Assembly (NCBI GenBank): GCA_024280155.1
Contig: JAJRQQ010000106.1
Span: forward strand, 1-64,000
Direction: 5' to 3'
DNA: 64,000 nt
From: Bacteroidota bacterium
Lineage (GTDB): Bacteria; Bacteroidota; Bacteroidia; Flavobacteriales_D; Crocinitomicaceae
Position numbers and translations under genes: made by a program. Below the pieces are notes generated by a model. That model saw only the letters and a program-made list of their open reading frames with translations, searched no databases and was not told the origin of the DNA. Below are positions 51,242 through 60,926 of the stretch, one piece after another (within the stretch, counting starts at the first letter, position 1; each line of letters begins with the position of its first letter).

Positions 51242-54200
51242 CTATAATACCCTGTTAAAATACTGGTTCGCTTTATCCTTATAATACTTTCTATAAGAAG
51301 GATCGATCGATTTCAACAATTCAATTTGTTTTAATTTTTTCTTATTGTACTCTAAAAATTGAATTTGGTTACTATTATTTTCATTATTTCCTGATTTAGA
51401 TTCTCTTTTCTAATCTAAACCACGTTCATTGATCGCTTTTTCACTTTCTAAAAGGCGAGTAAGGATGCGTTGTTGACGCTCAACCATTTGAGAACCAGTA
51501 CGTTTGTTAATTAAATCTTTTTCTTGTTGCTCAAGCTCTTTAATTAATGGGTTTAATTGATTGCCTGAACCTTTACCGTCTTTATTTAACTCATTCCGCA
51601 ATTCTTCAAGACGTTTACGTATCATGGATTGCTGAGCAGCCATTTTTGAAATTTGTTTATTGCCCATCCCTAATTGTCCTTGACCTTGACCTGGTTTTGC
51701 TCCCTGTCCTTTGCCTTCTTTATCTCCAGGTTTTTTTCCTCCTTTATTTGGACCTTTTTTCATGGCGTCCAATTGTTCTTTTAACATTTTTTTCATGTCC
51801 TGAGTAGATGGTTTACCAGCACCGGGTTTCGGTTTTCCTTTACCACCAGGTTTAGAACAATTCCCAGAACCCTCTTTCATGTTTTTCATTTGTGCTTGCA
51901 TTTGCTGTAGACTTTCGTCTAGCATTAATGCAAGATTGTTAAAAGATGTCATAACATATTGTTGATGTATTTGAAGTTCTTTACGTCTTCGTTCATCAAT
52001 GTCTTCGATGATAATTTTTTGGTTCGTTTGTATTTTATTCAGTTCTTCATCTATGAAAGAAGCAATCATTGGTTGCCTTTGAGCTAAAGCATATAAACTG
52101 TCACGAACAACTTTAGTGTCATCAATAATGCTCCTTTGATTTCTTGTTTCTCTTCTGTATGCTGGATCTGTTTCTTGAAGACGGTACAATTGGTTCATGT
52201 TATTCTCTTGCGAGAAACTAAGGTTCAAAAGATTCTCTAAAATACTACGAAGAAGTTCAATGTCTTCACCTTGTTGCTCCTGATTAGATTGTTGTTGTTG
52301 ACGGTCTAATTCAGCAGCCATTTCCTCCATCTTTTCAGCAGCTCCTTTTTGATTCTCAGAAGCTTTTTGACCTTTATTTTTTTCCAATTTTTCTATAGAG
52401 TCATTAAGTTCTTCATCAATTTCTTTTTGTTTTTCTTCTTGCTTATCGATATCAAGTGGTTGATTTAAATCCTTGTTTAAACTATCTAAATCATTCATAT
52501 CTTTTTTAATGTCCTCGAATTTCTTATTAATTTCGTCTTGTTTTTTTACATCTTCAGGAGAAATATTTTTCTTATTCTCCGTTTTATTTTTCAATTCTTT
52601 TTGCTCTTTTGCTAATTCTTTTAATTAATTTTCAATCTCATCAATCTTTTCGTTCACCTGGAGTTTCTTAAGCATTTCCATGGTTCTATCCAATTGTTTT
52701 TTCATATCTTCCGAAGACATTTCCAATTCATCGAATTTCTCATCCATTTTATCCTTATTCTGCTCTTGCATCAATTTTTCTAATTCATCAAGAAGATCTT
52801 TTAACTCATCGTCCATTAATTCTTCCAACAGATTATTTATTAACTCCTGTTGTTCTAAAATCTCCTTATCCAATTCCGATAATTGATGTTTTTCCTCTAT
52901 ACTTTGTTGCATATTCTCTTGCATCTTTTGGAGGTTCTCAATGAGATTCTTTTGTTCTTCTTTTAACTGGTTAACTTGTTGTTGTTTTTGCCAAGAAGAC
53001 TCCTTAGAATCCATCGCCTCTTTTCTTAGACGATCTAAATCTTTTTTAAATTTTTCAGCTTGTTTCATTAATGCAAACATATCTTCACGCGTTTCTGAAC
53101 GATTTTCTTCACGTATTTCATTCAGGTCATTTAAAGATGGTAAATGATAAGAGAACATTCTGCTCTTCGTCTTCTTTGATCCATTGACTCCATCATTATC
53201 AAAAACCAAGAAATAATAGGAAATTTTATCCTTGAGTTGAAGTTGTTCTTTTCTAAAATCGACAGCAAAATCAAAAGAAGATTCTGTACCAGAAAGCGAA
53301 CCAACATTTATTTTTTTTGTGCGAATATCTCCTTTTTCAGAAGTGATGGAATAAACAAAGAGTAAAGAAGTCAACCCATAATCATCACTTGTTTTACCCG
53401 TAAAAAACCGTACACCATTTTTTAAAGTATCTTTTTCTTCAATTACTTGAATGTGCGGGAACTCATCTTTGATTACATCAATATTAAAGAAATTAGAATC
53501 GACTTTTGAAGTAGTTGAATTATGCAAAGAAATTAACCCTTGTGCATTATCTATAAGTACGGTTGAAAATGAAAAACCTGTTGTATTGAATGACTTCACA
53601 TTTTTATTCAATTGAAAATCAACACGTTTAGTGTTTTTTGTAGAAATGTTCCATGTAATTTCACTTCCTTCATAAACCGTTAAATCACTTGCATTATCTA
53701 TCGTTTCACTTTCAAGTCCAAGATAAGCTGGATAATTAAGTTTGGCTTGTATACGAGTAATTGAAGCTTTAGAAAGTACATGAACAGAAAAATTTTGACT
53801 TTCAAAATTGTTGGCTTCAAAATGGAAAATTAACTCTTTTCTAACTTGCACTATTGAACCTTTAAAAGTGTTTTTAGTAACTTTAGTAAGAATAAATCTA
53901 CCACGTTCTGATTCTATAAAAACTTTCTTAGGTAAATCATCTCCTAATAATTCTAAAGTAAAATTATAATTATCTCCTTCTTCAATTTCTGGTGTGAGTG
54001 AAATTAAATTAAAGGTAAAAGGTGGTGGAATTTTAAATTCAGTCGAAAAATTAACAACGCGTTCTGTTCCTTGAGTGATAACGCCGGGTTTGAAAATGCC
54101 GAGTGCAATGAGAAATAAAAAGATAGGCAGTAACCAAGAAAAGTATTTCTTATTATTCTCTTTTATATTAATCGAATCAGCAAAAGGTATGCTACCCATC

Positions 54201-54613
54201 GAAGAACTTCTTTGTTGTACACTAGCATTCAATAATTCATAATCTGCAGAATTTTCATCCATTTGATCACTCAACTGAAGTGTATTTAACAGTCTATCTG
54301 AAATGTTTGGAAAATACTTTCCAATAATATTTGAAGCCTGATAACGATTGATTCTTTCTCCAAAAGAGTTTAAACGTAATACTGGAATGAGAATGTATTT
54401 GTAAAAAACGATACCGTTCCCAAGTAGGAAACTGAAGAATAAAACAGCTCGTACATACGAATTAAAACGACCAAGAAATTCTAAAGAAATCACCAAAAGA
54501 AAGGAAAAAAGAAAAATACCTAGAAACAGCAAAAGTCCTTTTACAATTTGGTTTTTGTAAAATTTTCGAATAAACGAATCAATTTGAGACAATAAAAGGT
54601 CGTACGAACTCAT
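51242..54613 (-). pseudogene. DUF4175-like coiled-coil protein interrupted by in-frame TAA (52625-52627) and TAG (51410-51412)
   Basis: One continuous frame of 1124 codons: ...NEKIDEIEN*LKELAKEQKELKNKTENKKN... and ...SEKAINERGLD*KRESKSGNNENNSNQIQFLEYNKKKLKQIELLKSIDPSYRKYYKDKANQYFNRVL*. Confidence 0.8.
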
Positions 54614-54749
54614 AGAACCTACTAAATTATAGAAATTTGTATGATAAGGAGTATAAAAAAGGTTAAATATCGAAAAAGTGGTTTAAAATGAATGATCCTA
54701 TTCAGTTGAACTTTATTCAATCAAAATTTAGAATTGCATCTAGTTTACT

Positions 54750-54757
54750 TATCTTTG
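54750..54757 (+). promoter_or_regulatory. -7 element TATCTTTG for gltX
   Basis: TAnnTTTG match 21 bp upstream of ATG 54778. Confidence 0.45.
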
Positions 54758-54777
54758 CACCAATTAAAACGAAATTT

Positions 54778-56301
54778 ATGTCTCAAAAACCTGTTCGCGT
54801 TAGATTTGCGCCGTCACCAACCGGACCACTTCACATGGGTGGAGTTAGAACTGCCTTGTATAATTATTTATTTGCCAAAAAACACAACGGAACATTTGTT
54901 ATTCGAATAGAAGATACAGATCAGACACGTTTTGTAGAAGGTGCTCAAGATTATATCATGGATGCAATGAAATGGTGCAAAATGATGCCAACAGAAGGTC
55001 CGGGGTTAGGGGGAGATTTTGGTCCTTACGTTCAGTCTGAAAGAAAAGAAATGTACCGACCTTATGCAGAACAATTGATTGAGAATGGAAAAGGTTATTA
55101 CGCTTTTGATACTGCTGAAGATTTAACGGCTGTTCGTGAACAAGCAAAGCAAATGGGAATGCCAAATTGGCAATACAACAGTGTGACGCGTGGTTCAATG
55201 AAGAATTCTATTTCATTGCCACAAGATGAAGTACAACGAAGGTTAGAAGCAGGGGATCCTTATGTGATTCGTATGAAAATGCCTCGAAATGAAGACATAC
55301 GCTTAGAAGATGAAATTAGAGGATGGGTTGTCGTGAACACCAATAATTTAGATGATAAAGTTCTTTTCAAGTCTGACGGAATGCCAACATATCATTTAGC
55401 AAATATTGTAGATGATCATTTAATGGAAATCAGTCACGTTATTCGTGGTGAGGAGTGGTTACCGTCTGCGCCTTTACATGTGATGTTATATGAAGCTTTT
55501 GGGTGGGAAGCTCCAAAATTTGCTCATTTACCGTTGTTATTAAAACCTGATGGAAATGGTAAATTATCAAAAAGAGATGGAGATCGATTAGGTTTTCCTG
55601 TATTTCCAACCAACTGGACGACAGCTGAAGGCGATGTATTTTCTGGATATAGAGAGAATGGATATTTTTCAGGTGCATTTGTAAATATGTTAGCGTTTTT
55701 AGGGTGGAACCCTGGGACAACTCAAGAAATTTTTCCAATGGACGAATTGGTAGAAGCGTTTACATTGGATAGAGTTTCTAAATCCGGTGCAAAATTTGAC
55801 CCAGATAAAACAAAATGGTTCCAACAACAATATTTAAGAGCAGAAAATAATACAGTATTAGCTGAAATATTACAAAAAGAAATTGAGGGTGATTATCCGA
55901 TAGAAAGATTGGCTGAAGTTTGTCGTTTGATGAAAGAAAGAGCCACTTTCGTAAAAGACATCTGGACAGAAGGTTCATTTTTACTTGAACGTCCAACAGA
56001 ATACGATGCTAAAACAACACGTAAAAAATGGAAGGGTGAAGCAGAGAATTACATCACAGAATTTAAAACAATTCTCAGTGAAACAGAAGATTATTCTGCA
56101 GAAAACATTGAAAAAGTATTTAAAGATTACTTAGCATCAAAAGAAATTGGTATAGGACAGGTTTTGCCACAATTTCGATTGGTTTTAACAGGAAAAGGAA
56201 TGGGTCCAAGTATGTTTGAAATTACTTCATTCTTAGGAAAAGAAGAAACAATTGCTCGAATTGAAATTGGTGTAGAGGCATTGAGAAAGAACGAAGAATG
56301 A
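54778..56301 (+). CDS. gltX: Glutamyl-tRNA synthetase
   Basis: VRVRFAPSPTGPLHMGGVRTALYNYLFAKKHNGTFVIRIEDTDQTR; KLSKRDGDR. Confidence 0.97.
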   Translation: MSQKPVRVRFAPSPTGPLHMGGVRTALYNYLFAKKHNGTFVIRIEDTDQTRFVEGAQDYIMDAMKWCKMMPTEGPGLGGDFGPYVQSERKEMYRPYAEQLIENGKGYYAFDTAEDLTAVREQAKQMGMPNWQYNSVTRGSMKNSISLPQDEVQRRLEAGDPYVIRMKMPRNEDIRLEDEIRGWVVVNTNNLDDKVLFKSDGMPTYHLANIVDDHLMEISHVIRGEEWLPSAPLHVMLYEAFGWEAPKFAHLPLLLKPDGNGKLSKRDGDRLGFPVFPTNWTTAEGDVFSGYRENGYFSGAFVNMLAFLGWNPGTTQEIFPMDELVEAFTLDRVSKSGAKFDPDKTKWFQQQYLRAENNTVLAEILQKEIEGDYPIERLAEVCRLMKERATFVKDIWTEGSFLLERPTEYDAKTTRKKWKGEAENYITEFKTILSETEDYSAENIEKVFKDYLASKEIGIGQVLPQFRLVLTGKGMGPSMFEITSFLGKEETIARIEIGVEALRKNEE

Positions 56302-56651
56302 TACATACAATTGAAGTCAACGGAATAAAACTCTATGCTTTCCACGGTTGTATGCCAGAGGAAGGTCGGATTGGTGGTCACTACATCGTAGATGTACGCA
56401 TGACGACCGATTTCTCTTCTGCAGCTGCATCTGATGAGTTGGATGAAACCATTGATTACGTTGTAGTGAATAAGATTGTCAAAGAAGAAATGGCAATTCG
56501 ATCGAAATTAATAGAACACGTTGGGCAAAGAATTGTGGAACGAATACGGAAAGAAGTTAGTAATATTGATACTTTACGTTTAAAAGTGACCAAATTATCC
56601 CCACCAATTAATGGTGATGTAAATAATGTCGCAATAATTATTGAAGACTAA
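56298..56651 (+). CDS. folB: Dihydroneopterin aldolase
   Basis: IEVNGIKLYAFHGCMPEEGRIGGHYIVDV; ATGA overlap with gltX. Confidence 0.92.
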   Translation: MIHTIEVNGIKLYAFHGCMPEEGRIGGHYIVDVRMTTDFSSAAASDELDETIDYVVVNKIVKEEMAIRSKLIEHVGQRIVERIRKEVSNIDTLRLKVTKLSPPINGDVNNVAIIIED

Positions 56652-56689
56652 TTCATTTTTTAGTACATTTGCATACCGAAATTAAAAAC

Positions 56690-56760
56690 GGTCTCTTGGC
56701 CGAGTGGCTAGGCAGTGGTCTGCAAAACCATCTACGGCGGTTCGAATCCGCCAGAGACCT
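56690..56760 (+). tRNA. tRNA-Cys (anticodon GCA)
   Basis: GGTCTCT/AGAGACC acceptor, discriminator T, anticodon loop CTGCAAA, T-arm GGCGGTTCGAATCCGCC; TACATTTG promoter element at 56664-56671. Confidence 0.97.
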
Positions 56761-56765
56761 CAAAG

Positions 56766-56795
56766 AAATCCTTACTCGTAGAGTAGGGATTTTTT
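56766..56795 (+). terminator. Terminator of tRNA-Cys
   Basis: AAATCCTTACTC-gta-GAGTAGGGATTT-TTT. Confidence 0.8.
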
Positions 56796-56841
56796 GTTTA
56801 GAACAACTCAAGCTCGCTTGAAAGTTGGGAAGGAAAAAAGA
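56772..56841 (+). repeat. Imperfect direct repeat copy A flanking the accessory segment
   Basis: TTACTCGTAGAGTAGGGATTTTTTGTTTAGAACAACTCAAGCTCGCTTGAAAGTTGGGA; partner at 58962-59033. Confidence 0.75.
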
Positions 56842-56887
56842 TGCGTTTAGTGATTAAAAATTTATTTTTATATTTGATATGGAATGT

Positions 56888-56925
56888 TAATATATGTCAC
56901 AATGGACACATATTACACCGTTAGC
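56888..56925 (+). repeat. attC-like palindrome ending in GTTAGC, upstream of cassette gene 1
   Basis: TAATATATGTC-acaatg-GACACATATTA-cacc-GTTAGC. Confidence 0.55.
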
Positions 56926-56941
56926 ATTAATTAATCACCCT

Positions 56942-57658
56942 ATGAAATCAAGAACTATTATCGTTAATTTAATAATAAGTGTTATATCAATTTCTAATGT
57001 TCTCTATAGTCAAAGTTCAGAAATAAAAATATTTGATTCAACTAGAACATACATATATAACGCAACATTTATAGATAAGAATAGCGATACTTTAACTCAA
57101 GAAAAAATAATTTTACAACCATTAGGAATACCTTGGGAATATCAAAAGACTCAAACTAAATATATAGTAACTTATTATCCAACAGATTCTGTTGTTAATA
57201 ATATGAGAAGTCCTAAATCAAAAAAGAAGAAAAAATGGGAAGGAATAAGAATTGCAAGAAAAGTAACTAGTGGAGCAATTGAAGATAGTTTAACAATTTG
57301 GTTGCATCCTTTTCGTTCAAATCAATATATGTATACAGAAGTTTGTGCTTTTCCTTATATTAAATTAGATAAATTAAATATAGGTGAAAAATGGAATGGA
57401 GGGACATTATTTATATTAACAGGATGGGGAAAGTTTAAAGGTAAATTAAGTCAAACTTATCTAGTTGAAAAACAAATAGATTATGAATTTAAAAATATAC
57501 TACTAACAGATTGTTGGCTAATTGTTGGTACTGGAAATCATAATAAACTCGGTGAAAGTTCTGTTAGATACGTATATCATAAAGAATATGGGTTTTTAGA
57601 ATTTGAATATGATTTTTTTGATGGTACTCATATTACCTTCAAGCTTATAAAGATTTAA
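56942..57658 (+). CDS. Hypothetical secreted protein (cassette gene 1)
   Basis: Signal peptide MKSRTIIVNLIISVISISNVLYSQ from ATG 56942; no family recognised. Confidence 0.6.
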   Translation: MKSRTIIVNLIISVISISNVLYSQSSEIKIFDSTRTYIYNATFIDKNSDTLTQEKIILQPLGIPWEYQKTQTKYIVTYYPTDSVVNNMRSPKSKKKKKWEGIRIARKVTSGAIEDSLTIWLHPFRSNQYMYTEVCAFPYIKLDKLNIGEKWNGGTLFILTGWGKFKGKLSQTYLVEKQIDYEFKNILLTDCWLIVGTGNHNKLGESSVRYVYHKEYGFLEFEYDFFDGTHITFKLIKI

Positions 57659-57693
57659 GCTAACTATTTGTATTGTCCGAAAATAAAAAAAAT

Positions 57694-57725
57694 GCTAACA
57701 AACTCTATATTTAATACGGAGTTAG
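57694..57725 (+). repeat. Imperfect palindrome GCTAAC-AAACTC...GAGTTAG
   Basis: Read directly from the intergenic region. Confidence 0.45.
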
Positions 57726-57811
57726 TACTTAATTGAAAATTTAGAGTTCCATAGAAAGCCCGCCAAAACTTAAATTTGGTGTTTTAAAAAGAATAATTTA
57801 AAAACAAAATA

Positions 57812-57886
57812 TTAACTTTAGGCTATGTGCGGAATTGAGAGTTTTGCTCTTTGTAAATCCGTACTAAACATAGTGTAAACGTTAGC
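57812..57886 (+). repeat. Large imperfect palindrome (attC-like) ending in GTTAGC, upstream of fic
   Basis: TTAAC..TTTA..CTATGT..CGGAATT..GAGAG..CTCTT..AATCCG..ACATAG..TAAAC-GTTAGC. Confidence 0.55.
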
Positions 57887-57932
57887 TTCATAAAAAAACA
57901 CGGAAAACTTATCTCATTTCAATAAAAAGAAT

Positions 57933-57962
57933 TATTTTTGATAGTATCAAACGATAGTATCA
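57933..57962 (+). promoter_or_regulatory. fic promoter/operator: TATTTTTG overlapped by tandem palindromes TGATAGTATCA and CGATAGTATCA
   Basis: Two 11-mers at 57939-57949 and 57952-57962, 13-bp period, abutting the ATG at 57963. Confidence 0.65.
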
Positions 57963-58916
57963 ATGAAGCCACCATACGAAATCACATCCAAAATATTAAG
58001 GTTTGTAACTCAAATTTCTGAAAAAATAGGAGAAATCAATGCTAATTTATTAGACAAACCTTCACCAACATTAAGGAAACAAAATAGAATTAAAACAATC
58101 CATAATTCTCTAAAAATAGAAGGAAATACACTTACAGAGGAACAAATAACCGCAATTCTTGAAAATAAAAGAGTAATTGGTCCAGAAAGAGATATAAAAG
58201 AAGTTATAAATACCATTGAAGTTTATAACAATATTAAAAATTTTAAATATCACAATGAAAAAGATTTTCTAAAAGCACATAAAACAATAATGAATGGGTT
58301 AATTGAAAACCCTGGAAAATACAGAAAACAAAGTGTTGGCATTGTAAAAGGAACAAAAGTAGAACACATCGCACCTCCACACGAAAATGTTCCAAATTTA
58401 ATGAACGATTTGTTTACGTATCTAAAAGACAAAAATGAATTAAGTCTTATAAAAAGTTGTGTTTTTCATTATGAAATGGAATTTATACATCCTTTTTTAG
58501 ACGGAAATGGACGAATGGGACGTTTATGGCAAACTTTAATACTGAAAGCAGAATACCCTGTATTTGAATATATTCCTTTAGAAACATTAATTAGTAAATC
58601 ACAAAAAGAATATTATGAAGCATTATCAGAAAGTGATAATAAAGGAAAATCAACAATCTTTATCGAGTATATGTTAGAAATTATTAATAATTCTCTTGAA
58701 CATATTCTAAAATTTGGAAATCGAAAATTAAATCAAACAGATAGAATAAATTATTTTAAGGAATTAGATAATAAAGAATTTACACGAAAAGATTATATGA
58801 ATATTTTTAAAGAAATATCTACAGCAACCGCAAGTAGAGATTTAATTAAAGGCATTGAATTGGAAATATTTGTTAAAATTGGAGAAAAGAATAAAACAAA
58901 ATATAGCCTAAAATAA
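57963..58916 (+). CDS. Fic family protein (class II, N-terminal inhibitory motif)
   Basis: HPFLDGNGRMGR catalytic motif; inhibitory helix SLKIEG matching [ST]xxxE[GN]. Confidence 0.95.
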   Translation: MKPPYEITSKILRFVTQISEKIGEINANLLDKPSPTLRKQNRIKTIHNSLKIEGNTLTEEQITAILENKRVIGPERDIKEVINTIEVYNNIKNFKYHNEKDFLKAHKTIMNGLIENPGKYRKQSVGIVKGTKVEHIAPPHENVPNLMNDLFTYLKDKNELSLIKSCVFHYEMEFIHPFLDGNGRMGRLWQTLILKAEYPVFEYIPLETLISKSQKEYYEALSESDNKGKSTIFIEYMLEIINNSLEHILKFGNRKLNQTDRINYFKELDNKEFTRKDYMNIFKEISTATASRDLIKGIELEIFVKIGEKNKTKYSLK

Positions 58917-58961
58917 ACTATTAGAATTAAAGAATAGCAAGAGAAAGGAATATAAAAATAT

Positions 58962-59033
58962 TTACTCGAAAGAGTAGGGGTTTTTATTTTAGAACAACTC
59001 AAGTTTACTTAAAAGTTGGGGTAAAGCAAAAAG
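58962..59033 (+). repeat. Imperfect direct repeat copy B
   Basis: TTACTCGAAAGAGTAGGGGTTTTTATTTTAGAACAACTCAAGTTTACTTAAAAGTTGGGG. Confidence 0.75.
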
Positions 59034-59262
59034 ACCTTAGCAAGATAGTGCAAAGATTTGTTTGAAAGAAAACATAGCCGCCTTTCGGATCAACTACGTT
59101 TCTTATCCTAAACGTTAACCCAACAACAATACTTGAGAAGAATAAAGTATGCTAAGAACAAACTTCCTTAAACGAAACAACTGACAACAATCATATTTCT
59201 TTTCCTATCAAAAATAGTATATTTGTTTTACTGATTTTATCAGCTGATTTAATTCTATTCGA

Positions 59263-60924
59263 ATGAAAAAAAATTATGATGTTGTCATCTTTGGTGGTGG
59301 TCTTGCTGGACTTACACTTAGTCTTCAATTAAAAAAAGAAAACGAAAATATTTCTATTCTTGTTCTTGAAAAAAGAGAGGGAGATGCGCTAGATGCTGCT
59401 CATAAAGTGGGGGAATCTACCGTAGAATTAGGAACGCATTATTTGAGAGAAGTCCTTGATTTAAAAGATTATTTAGAGGAAAAACAGTTGCCAAAACATG
59501 GTTTACGCTTCTTTTTTTCCCCAGAACATAAAAACGATATAGATAAAAGGGTAGAATTAGGTCCTCGGGAATTATTACCGGTGCCAAGTCACCAAATTGA
59601 TCGAGGAACATTTGAAAATGACCTCATCGGTATTGTGAGAGCGAAGGGTGTTGAGGTTGAATTGGGTGCAAAAGTTACTGCAACAGAACCGACAGAAAAT
59701 GGGCATTCTACTATATATTCTAAAGATAAAGAAGAAATAAATCTTTCCTCTAAATGGATTGTTGACGCAACCGGCCGTAATAGTTTCCTGAAACGAAAAT
59801 TAAAATTAAAACAAGACCTTGACCATGGAATTAGCTCTGCTTGGTTTAGAATTAAAGGGGAAATTGATGTAGATGATTGGTCGGAGAATAAAGACTGGTC
59901 AAGTTATGTGAAACCTGGTTTGCGTCGATTGAGTACTGTGCATTTCATGGATAAAGGATATTGGATTTGGTTCATTCCTCTTGCAACCGGCAATACAAGT
60001 GTTGGAATAGTCGCTGACCCCGCTATCCATCCGTTTGACACCTACAATAAACTCGATAAAGCATTTGAATGGTTTAAAAAGAATGAACCAATCGTTTATA
60101 AAAACCTCATCGATAAAAAAGAGGATATTCTTGACTTTAAAGTATTAAAGCATTTTGCACATTCTTGTGAGAAATTATATTCTACAGAAAGATGGGCAAT
60201 TACCGGAGAATCTGGTTTGTTTCTAGATCCTTTCTATTCTCCAGGTACAGATTTTATAGCTCTCAATAACGCGTTTGTTGGCGATTTAATTCTGCGTGAT
60301 TTAAAAGGGGAAGATATCGATTTACGCATCAATGTTTTTGAAAGAACGCACTACGCTTGGTTTGAAAACTGGATTCCAATTTATCAAAATAAATATAAGT
60401 TGTGGGGTAAAACGCAAACCATGGTGTGGAAGATTTTTTGGGATTGGGCAATCTATTGGTCGGTACACACTTTATTATTCACCAACCACGGTTATACCAA
60501 TATTATGGTTTTACGAAACCTGTTTGCGAAAGACAATTGTGCCGGTGAAAAATTTGGTCAATTGAATCAGCAAATGCAAAAATTATTGTTGGAATGGGGA
60601 GAATTTGATGATGAAGCTTTTGAAAACAACTACATCGATCCTTTCGATATTCCATTCTTGCAAGATTTTCACCGAGGAATAGATGAACAACATTCTCCAA
60701 GAGAATTAGTGAAGAAAGTAGAGGATAATGTGAAAATTCTCGAACACATCGCTGTAGAAATGTTTAAATTGATGAGTCGTAAAGTTTATGGAACGTCGAT
60801 GAACTTAAAAGTTGACCCATACATAATGACTTTATCGAAAAAGCTAAATGAGAATGAAAATGGTCTTGCAACAGATGAAGGAATTAAAAATGACGTTGCT
60901 GTAATGTGGTTTTACAAAGGTTGA
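59263..60924 (+). CDS. FAD-dependent halogenase-like (tryptophan halogenase superfamily) oxidoreductase
   Basis: VVIFGGGLAGLTLSLQL; VGEST; WxWxIP signature as WIWFIP; FLDPFYSPGTDFIALNN; promoter TATATTTG at 59218-59225. Confidence 0.8.
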   Translation: MKKNYDVVIFGGGLAGLTLSLQLKKENENISILVLEKREGDALDAAHKVGESTVELGTHYLREVLDLKDYLEEKQLPKHGLRFFFSPEHKNDIDKRVELGPRELLPVPSHQIDRGTFENDLIGIVRAKGVEVELGAKVTATEPTENGHSTIYSKDKEEINLSSKWIVDATGRNSFLKRKLKLKQDLDHGISSAWFRIKGEIDVDDWSENKDWSSYVKPGLRRLSTVHFMDKGYWIWFIPLATGNTSVGIVADPAIHPFDTYNKLDKAFEWFKKNEPIVYKNLIDKKEDILDFKVLKHFAHSCEKLYSTERWAITGESGLFLDPFYSPGTDFIALNNAFVGDLILRDLKGEDIDLRINVFERTHYAWFENWIPIYQNKYKLWGKTQTMVWKIFWDWAIYWSVHTLLFTNHGYTNIMVLRNLFAKDNCAGEKFGQLNQQMQKLLLEWGEFDDEAFENNYIDPFDIPFLQDFHRGIDEQHSPRELVKKVEDNVKILEHIAVEMFKLMSRKVYGTSMNLKVDPYIMTLSKKLNENENGLATDEGIKNDVAVMWFYKG

Positions 60925-60926
60925 AA

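Noticed and set aside
56690-56760. Phage integration into tRNA-Cys
   Set aside because: The tRNA is intact, no integrase is in the window, and the duplicated sequence lies downstream of the tRNA gene rather than within its 3' end.
57660-57960. CRISPR-like or transposon-end interpretation of the repeats near fic
   Set aside because: Only two 11-bp palindromes and single imperfect hairpins; no spacer-repeat periodicity and no transposase.
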